DNA from: JAFKKF01 sp035651055
Lineage (GTDB): Bacteria > Pseudomonadota > Alphaproteobacteria > Rhizobiales > Kaistiaceae
NCBI GenBank assembly: GCA_035651055.1
Contig: DASRGK010000023.1
Span: 1 to 54,386, forward strand
Length of the DNA stretch: 54,386 nucleotides
Reading direction: 5' to 3'
Part shown: in pieces, positions 49,742 to 54,386 of the stretch
Position numbering within the stretch: the stretch's first letter is position 1
Layout of the letters: each line of letters begins with the position of its first letter
Position numbers and translations under genes: made by a program
The notes under the pieces: model-generated
What the model was told of the DNA's origin: nothing
Seen by the model: the letters and a program-made list of their open reading frames with translations, nothing else
Databases searched by the model: none

Positions 49742-50620
49742 TCAGGCGCGCCGCAGGACCCTGCCCGCGACCGCGTCGAGCCTTGCCAGGAGCGCCGGAT
49801 CGCGCGCGCCCGGCGCGGTCATGATCGCGTTGTCGAGGGCGCGGTCGGAGCCGATCGGACAGGGCTCGTGCTCGGCGGGAAAGTCGCGGGCGAGCCGCGC
49901 CACCAGCCGCTGGACGCGGTCGCGGTTCTTCGCGAGCACGCGGACGACCGCCGCGACATCGACCGCATCGTGGCCCGGATGCCACGAATCGTAATCGGTC
50001 ACCATGGCCACCGTCGCGTAGGAAATCTCGGCCTCGCGGGCGAGCTTCGCCTCCGGCATGTTGGTCATCCCGATCACCGAGGCGCCCCACGAGCGGTAGA
50101 GTTCCGACTCGGCGAGCGAGGAGAACTGCGGGCCCTCCATCACGACATAGGTGCCGCCGCGGCGGCAACCGATGCCCTCGGCCTCGCCGGCGGCAGCGAT
50201 CCGCGCGACGAGACGCGGGCTGACCGGTCGGGCCATCGAGACATGCGCGACGCAGCCCGCGCCGAAGAAGCTCTTGGCGCGGGCAAAGGTCCGGTCGATG
50301 AACTGGTCGACGAGGACGAACGTGCCCGGCGCGAGGTCATCCTTCAGCGACCCGACCGCGGAGATCGAGACGAGATCGGTCACGCCGATCCGCTTCAGCG
50401 CGTCGATATTGGCGCGGTAGTTGATGTCGGTCGGCGAATAACGGTGGCCGCGGCCGTGGCGCGGAAGAAAGGCGACGCGAGTCTTGCCGATCCGTCCGGT
50501 GCGGATCGCGTCGGAAGGCTCGCCCCACGGGCCGGTGACGCTCCGCCACTCCGCCGCTTCGAGGCCGGGAATGTCGTAGACGCCGGAGCCGCCGATGATG
50601 CCGAGGAATGCCGCGGTCAT
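49742..50620 (-). CDS. mtnP: S-methyl-5'-thioadenosine phosphorylase
   Basis: The 292-residue protein has GIIGGSGVYDIPGL (phosphate loop), LPRHGRGHRYSP, YVVMEGPQFSSLAES, SVIGMTNMPEAKLAREAE and TDYDSWHPGH. It phosphorolyses methylthioadenosine, from polyamine synthesis, into adenine (salvaged by apt) and methylthioribose-1-phosphate. The start ATG 50620 is standard. It lies downstream of the bc1 operon, as in other Rhizobiales. Confidence 0.95.
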   Translation of the reverse strand: MTAAFLGIIGGSGVYDIPGLEAAEWRSVTGPWGEPSDAIRTGRIGKTRVAFLPRHGRGHRYSPTDINYRANIDALKRIGVTDLVSISAVGSLKDDLAPGTFVLVDQFIDRTFARAKSFFGAGCVAHVSMARPVSPRLVARIAAAGEAEGIGCRRGGTYVVMEGPQFSSLAESELYRSWGASVIGMTNMPEAKLAREAEISYATVAMVTDYDSWHPGHDAVDVAAVVRVLAKNRDRVQRLVARLARDFPAEHEPCPIGSDRALDNAIMTAPGARDPALLARLDAVAGRVLRRA

Positions 50621-50822
50621 GTTGGTGGGTAAGTGCTTCCCTCGCTATAGCACGCCGGGGCCGAAGCGACCGACCCTGTCGGCATGACGGCGAGCGGGCC
50701 GGAGCCACCCCCGGGCCGGCCCGGTCATCGGGCCGTGCCTGCCTTCGATCGATCCACCGCGTTCCGCAGAGGACGACGAGAGCGAAACGATAAGGGGCGG
50801 CAGGCCGCGCGACGCCTTCCGT

Positions 50823-51686
50823 CTAATGCGCGACGTTCGACCAGACCTTGCGCTTGGTCAGGTACATGAGCCCGCCGAAGACGAGGAGGAAGATGAGGAC
50901 CTCGAAGCCGACGCGCTTCCGCGCGACCAGGTGCGGCTCGGCCGCCCACATCAGGAAGGCGGCGACGTCGCGCGCATACTGGTCGACCGTCTGCGGCGAG
51001 CCGTCGGCGTAGTTGACCTGCCCGTCAGTGAGCGGCGGCGGCATCGCGATCGACGGCGCCGCGAGGAAATACGGATTGTAATAGGTGCCGTCCGGCACCT
51101 TCAGCCCGGGCGGCGGCGTCTCGTTGAAGCCGGTAAGCAGGGCGTGGATGTAGTCCGGCCCGGCCTCCTGGTACTGCGTGAAGAAGTCGAGGATGGTGAG
51201 GAGCGGACCGCGCTCGGCGGCGCGAGCCTTGGCCATCAGCGACAGGTCGGGCGGAGCGGCGCCGTTATAGGCGGCCGCGGCGGCCTGCTCGTTCGGGAAC
51301 GGGCTCGGGAAATGATCCGAAGGCCGGCCGGGACGCTCGAACATGTCGCCGGCGTCGTTCGGACCATCGGGGACCTTGTAGGTTGCGGCGAGCGCCTTCA
51401 CCTGCTCCTCGGTGAAGCCGGGGCCGCCCTCCTCGGCGAGGTGCCGGAAAGCCACCAGTTTCAGCGAATGGCAGTTGGAGCAGACTTCCTTGTAGACCTG
51501 GAAGCCGCGCTGCAGCTGGGCCTGGTCGTAGCGGCCGAAAAATCCGGCAAACGGCCAGCGCTGCGGCTCCGGCTCCTTCAGTGGGAAGCTGGTCGGGTTG
51601 GCGGCGGCGGGCGCCTCCTCCGCGGCGAGCGGCGTGACGGCGCCGATGGCGAAGGCAAGCGCGAGGAAGAGGCGGACGCGGGTCAT
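50823..51686 (-). CDS. petC: Cytochrome c1 subunit of the bc1 complex
   Basis: The 287-residue protein has a signal peptide (about residues 1-22), the heme-binding VCSNCHS (Cys69, Cys72, His73) and the axial-Met region PSIAMPPPL. A C-terminal anchor helix (FEVLIFLLVFGGLMYL) is followed by basic residues. It carries electrons from the Rieske protein to soluble cytochromes. It is the last gene of petABC; petB ends 6 bases before its start on the same strand. Confidence 0.97.
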   Translation of the reverse strand: MTRVRLFLALAFAIGAVTPLAAEEAPAAANPTSFPLKEPEPQRWPFAGFFGRYDQAQLQRGFQVYKEVCSNCHSLKLVAFRHLAEEGGPGFTEEQVKALAATYKVPDGPNDAGDMFERPGRPSDHFPSPFPNEQAAAAAYNGAAPPDLSLMAKARAAERGPLLTILDFFTQYQEAGPDYIHALLTGFNETPPPGLKVPDGTYYNPYFLAAPSIAMPPPLTDGQVNYADGSPQTVDQYARDVAAFLMWAAEPHLVARKRVGFEVLIFLLVFGGLMYLTKRKVWSNVAH

Positions 51687-51691
51687 CGGAC

Positions 51692-52945
51692 CTAGCCCTT
51701 CGCCGCGGCGGCTGCGGGAGTGCCGACCTTCGCCAGCACCGACTCGGTGATCGAGGCGGGCAGCGGTTTCGGCCGCTCGATCAGTCCGATCACCGGCAGG
51801 ATGATGAGGAAGTGGATGAAGTAATAGGCCGTGCAGATGCGCGAGAGGACGACATAGACGCCTTCCGGCGGCTGCGAGCCGAGATAACCGAGCAGGATCG
51901 CGACGACCACGAAGATCCAGAAGAACTGGCGGTAGAGCGGGCGGTAGGTCGCGGAGCGCACCCGCGACGTATCGAGCCAGGGCACGAAGACGAGGACCGC
52001 GATGGCGGCGAAGAGCGCGATGACGCCGAGGAGCTTGTCCGGGATCGAGCGGAGGATCGCGTAGAACGGCAGGAAATACCATTCCGGCACGATGTGGGCC
52101 GGCGTCTTCAGCGGGTTCGCCGGGATGTAGTTGTCGGCATGGCCCATGAAGTTGGGGATCCAGAAGACCACCCAGGCAAAGAGGACGAGGAAGACGACGA
52201 GACCGAAGAAGTCCTTCACCGTGTAGTACGGGTGGAAGGGCACCGTGTCCTGCTTGCTCTTCACCGGGACGCCGGTGGGGTTGCCGTTGCCCGGCACATG
52301 CAGCGCCCAGATATGCAGGACGACCACGCCGGCGATCATGAACGGCAGCAGGTAGTGGAGCGAATAGAAGCGGTTGAGGGTCGGGTTATCGACGGCGAAG
52401 CCGCCCCACAGCCAGGTCGTGATCGCCCTGCCGACCAGCGGGATGGCGGAGAAGAGGTTGGTGATGACCGTCGCCGCCCAGAACGACATCTGCCCCCAGG
52501 GCAGCACATAGCCCATGAAGGCGGTCGCGATCATGAGGAGCAGGATGATGACGCCGAGGATCCACAGCACCTCGCGCGGCTCCTTGTACGAGCCGTAATA
52601 GAGGCCGCGGAAGATGTGGATGTAGACGGCGAAGAAGAAGAGCGAGGCGCCGTTCGAGTGCAGATAGCGCAGCAGCCAGCCGTAGTTGACGTCGCGCATG
52701 ATCGCTTCGGTCGAATTGAGCGCGAGCGTGGCTTCCGGCGTGTAGTGCATGGCGAGCACGATGCCGGTGACGATCTGGGCCGCCAGCATGAAGGTCAGGA
52801 TGGCGCCGAAATTCCACCAGTAGTTGAGGTTGCGCGGCGTCGGGTAGACGATGAAGGAGGAATGTACGAGGCCGAGAACCGGCAGCCGGCTTTCCAGCCA
52901 GCGCGCGGCCGCGCTCTTGGGTTGGTAGGTCGAATGTCCGTCCAT
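51692..52945 (-). CDS. petB: Cytochrome b subunit of the bc1 complex
   Basis: The 417-residue protein has eight membrane helices with the four heme-ligating His residues (in RYLHSNGASLFF and VYIHIFRGLYYGS, and in SLHYLLPFMIAGVVVLHIWALH). It also has the quinol-oxidation motif PEWYF. It oxidises quinol and passes electrons to the Rieske centre and to the low-potential hemes. It lies between petA (17 bases upstream) and petC. Confidence 0.97.
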   Translation of the reverse strand: MDGHSTYQPKSAAARWLESRLPVLGLVHSSFIVYPTPRNLNYWWNFGAILTFMLAAQIVTGIVLAMHYTPEATLALNSTEAIMRDVNYGWLLRYLHSNGASLFFFAVYIHIFRGLYYGSYKEPREVLWILGVIILLLMIATAFMGYVLPWGQMSFWAATVITNLFSAIPLVGRAITTWLWGGFAVDNPTLNRFYSLHYLLPFMIAGVVVLHIWALHVPGNGNPTGVPVKSKQDTVPFHPYYTVKDFFGLVVFLVLFAWVVFWIPNFMGHADNYIPANPLKTPAHIVPEWYFLPFYAILRSIPDKLLGVIALFAAIAVLVFVPWLDTSRVRSATYRPLYRQFFWIFVVVAILLGYLGSQPPEGVYVVLSRICTAYYFIHFLIILPVIGLIERPKPLPASITESVLAKVGTPAAAAAKG

Positions 52946-52962
52946 GTTGCCCTCGCCCCGGC

Positions 52963-53532
52963 CTAGCCGATCCGCAGCACGGTATCGGAGATGAACGCAT
53001 ATTTCGGGATCGCCAGGTTCTCCGGCGCCGGCCCTTTGCGGATGCGGCCGGCGGTGTCGTATTGCGAGCCGTGGCACGGGCAGAACCAGCCGCCGTAGTC
53101 GCCCTGCTGGCCGAGCGGCACGCAGCCGAGATGGGTGCAGATGCCGACCATGACCAGCCAGTTCTCCTTGTCCTTGGCGGCGCGGTTGGCGTCGGTGGCA
53201 TTGGCGGTGGCCGGCACGTTCTCGTTGCGGGCGACCGGGTCTTTCAGTTCGGAAAGCGGCACCGCCTTCGCCGCCTCGATCTCCTCGGGCGTGCGGTTGC
53301 GGATGAAGACCGGCTTGCCGCGCCACTTGACCGTCAGCGACATGCCCGGCGTGACCGAGGCGATATCAACCTCGATCGTGGCCAAAGCCAGCGCCGCCGC
53401 GTCGGGATTCATCTGGTCGACGATGGGCCAGGCGACCAGCGCCGTCCCGACGGCGGTCACCGCACCCGTGGCTATGTAGAGAAAGTCGCGCCGCGTCGGC
53501 TCGCCATGATCGGCGGTGTCGCTGGTGGCCAA
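52963..53532 (-). CDS. petA: Rieske iron-sulfur subunit of the bc1 complex
   Basis: The 189-residue protein has a twin-Arg signal (TRRDFLY), one N-terminal helix and the [2Fe-2S] boxes CTHLGC (Cys132, His134, Cys137) and CPCHGS (Cys151, Cys153, His154). It transfers electrons from quinol to cytochrome c1. It is the first gene of the petABC operon. Confidence 0.97.
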   Translation of the reverse strand: MATSDTADHGEPTRRDFLYIATGAVTAVGTALVAWPIVDQMNPDAAALALATIEVDIASVTPGMSLTVKWRGKPVFIRNRTPEEIEAAKAVPLSELKDPVARNENVPATANATDANRAAKDKENWLVMVGICTHLGCVPLGQQGDYGGWFCPCHGSQYDTAGRIRKGPAPENLAIPKYAFISDTVLRIG

Positions 53533-53704
53533 AACCGCTCCCCGGGGTCGGTCTAACGAATCCGGCCCGCACCTAGCGTCTGCGGGCCGCGGACTGTTTA
53601 GCGAGCGCTCCTAGCCCTTGTCTAGGGTTGGGCCAAGAAATGCGCACATTGTCGCGGAAAGCCTGAGTTCCGCGCTTCGACGGCCCGCCACCCCCCGGGG
53701 AAGC
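53533..53704. other. Spacer between petA and the ABC exporter gene
   Basis: These 172 bases contain the likely petABC promoter, read leftwards. No clear -35/-10 pair or operator for the petR-type regulator could be picked out. A TCTAGGGTTGGGCC-like segment occurs near 53621-53634. Confidence 0.35.
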
Positions 53705-54386
53705 CTACTCGGCGGCCGCGGCCGGCTCGTCGAGGACGAGGAACCCGCCCGACTGCCGGCGCCAGAGGTCGGCATAGAGCCCGCCGCGGCGGAGCAATTC
53801 GTCGTGGGCCCCGTCCTCCACCACCCTGCCGCGGTCGAGAACGACCAGCCGGTCCATCGCCGCAATCGTCGACAAGCGGTGCGCGATGGCGATCACCGTC
53901 TTGCCCTGCATCAGCCGGTAGAGCGATTCCTGGATCGCCGCCTCGATCTCCGAATCGAGCGCGCTGGTCGCCTCGTCGAGGATGAGGATCGGCGCGTCCT
54001 TGAGAAGCACGCGGGCGATGGCGACGCGCTGGCGCTGGCCGCCGGAAAGCTTGACGCCGCGCTCCCCGACATGCGCTGCAAAGCCCCTGCGGCCCTTCGG
54101 ATCGACGAGGCCGGGGATGAATTCGTCGGCATGGGCGAGGCGGGCCGCCTCCTCGATCTCGGCCTCGCCCGCCTCGGGCCGGCCATAGCGGATGTTGTCG
54201 CCGACCGAGCGGTGAAGCAGCGAAGTGTCCTGCGTCACCATGCCGATCTGGCGGCGGAGCGATTCCTGCGTCACCGCGGCAATGTCCTGCCCGTCGATCA
54301 GGATGCGGCCCTTTTCGAGGTCGTAGAAGCGCAGAAGCAGGTTGACCAGCGTCGACTTGCCGGCGCCCGAGCGGCCGACCAGCCCG
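53705..54386 (-). CDS. ABC exporter, ATPase domain (start beyond the window)
   Basis: The frame is open past the window edge. The visible part, 226 codons, is a full ATPase domain: Walker A GRSGAGKST at the very edge, VTQDTSLLHRSVGDNIRYG, signature LSGGQRQRVAIARVLL, Walker B ILILDEATSALD and the H-loop IAHRLST. It ends with RRQSGGFLVLDEPAAAAE. The pattern is that of type I exporters such as MsbA or lipid and peptide exporters, with the membrane domain upstream of the window's right edge. The substrate is unknown. Confidence 0.9.
   Translation of the reverse strand, partial: GLVGRSGAGKSTLVNLLLRFYDLEKGRILIDGQDIAAVTQESLRRQIGMVTQDTSLLHRSVGDNIRYGRPEAGEAEIEEAARLAHADEFIPGLVDPKGRRGFAAHVGERGVKLSGGQRQRVAIARVLLKDAPILILDEATSALDSEIEAAIQESLYRLMQGKTVIAIAHRLSTIAAMDRLVVLDRGRVVEDGAHDELLRRGGLYADLWRRQSGGFLVLDEPAAAAE

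Overview
The window is G+C-rich chromosomal DNA from an alphaproteobacterium, most likely a member of the Hyphomicrobiales (Rhizobiales). I infer this from gene order: petABC (Rieske, cytochrome b, cytochrome c1) followed by mtnP and apt; ilvE divergent from a MarR/OmpR/sensor-kinase cluster resembling petP-petR; ubiK divergent from lgt-midA-pgeF; and prs, L25 with a long Ala-rich tail, pth and ychF close together. Species cannot be told from the sequence. No rRNA, tRNA, transposase, integrase or CRISPR array was seen.

Layout. 1-4.9 kb: the end of a sugar-type periplasmic binding protein with a terminator, a half-size sugar-type ABC ATPase coupled to a short ModE regulator, a small zinc-ribbon frame and modABC (molybdate uptake), with a strong dyad just before modA. 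4.9-7.5 kb: a DUF922 putative protease, an RlpA-like protein, a DUF72 protein and a Cys-containing unknown. 8.2-10.5 kb: a PAS-PAS-GGDEF-EAL protein. 10.7-16.6 kb: an accessory-looking stretch with a GNAT enzyme, a BglII/BstYI-type endonuclease plus MT-A70 methyltransferase, a small repeat-bearing secreted protein, an autotransporter with HAF repeats and a six-Cys secreted protein. 16.6-19.5 kb: uvrB with long palindrome-rich tails. 19.6-23.6 kb: small unknown ORFs, ABM and DUF1697 proteins, a 34-residue Lys/Ala-rich protein, a Tat-exported dienelactone hydrolase and a cold-shock protein.

23.7-33.3 kb: ilvE, the regulator/kinase cluster, csaA, a TetR regulator, proC, a YbjN protein, ubiK, lgt and midA. 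33.3-44.4 kb: pgeF, an M24-fold protein lacking several expected metal ligands, prs, a P450, a medium-chain dehydrogenase, an acyltransferase, L25, pth, a flavodoxin-membrane fusion and ychF. 44.5-46.1 kb: a convergent overlapping pair, DUF6473 and sulfotransferase, that looks less G+C-rich than its neighbours. 46.1-54.4 kb: ATP-grasp, acid phosphatase, GST, apt, a small exported protein, mtnP, the cytochrome bc1 operon and the end of an ABC exporter.

Themes. Molybdate import and its likely Mo-responsive control are complete within 1.6-4.9 kb. Purine salvage (mtnP, apt) and PRPP synthesis (prs) are present. The bc1 complex and a likely pet-type regulatory cluster are in the same window but far apart. 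Dispersed palindromic repeats lie between genes (8.1, 34.2 and 36.6 kb) and also inside the uvrB and midA reading frames. I did not find a clearly new multi-gene system. The most unusual items are the in-frame palindromes, the tiny ORFs with unclear starts at 2.0 and 20.0 kb, the mirror-symmetric six-Cys protein, the flavodoxin-membrane fusion and the altered M24 enzyme.
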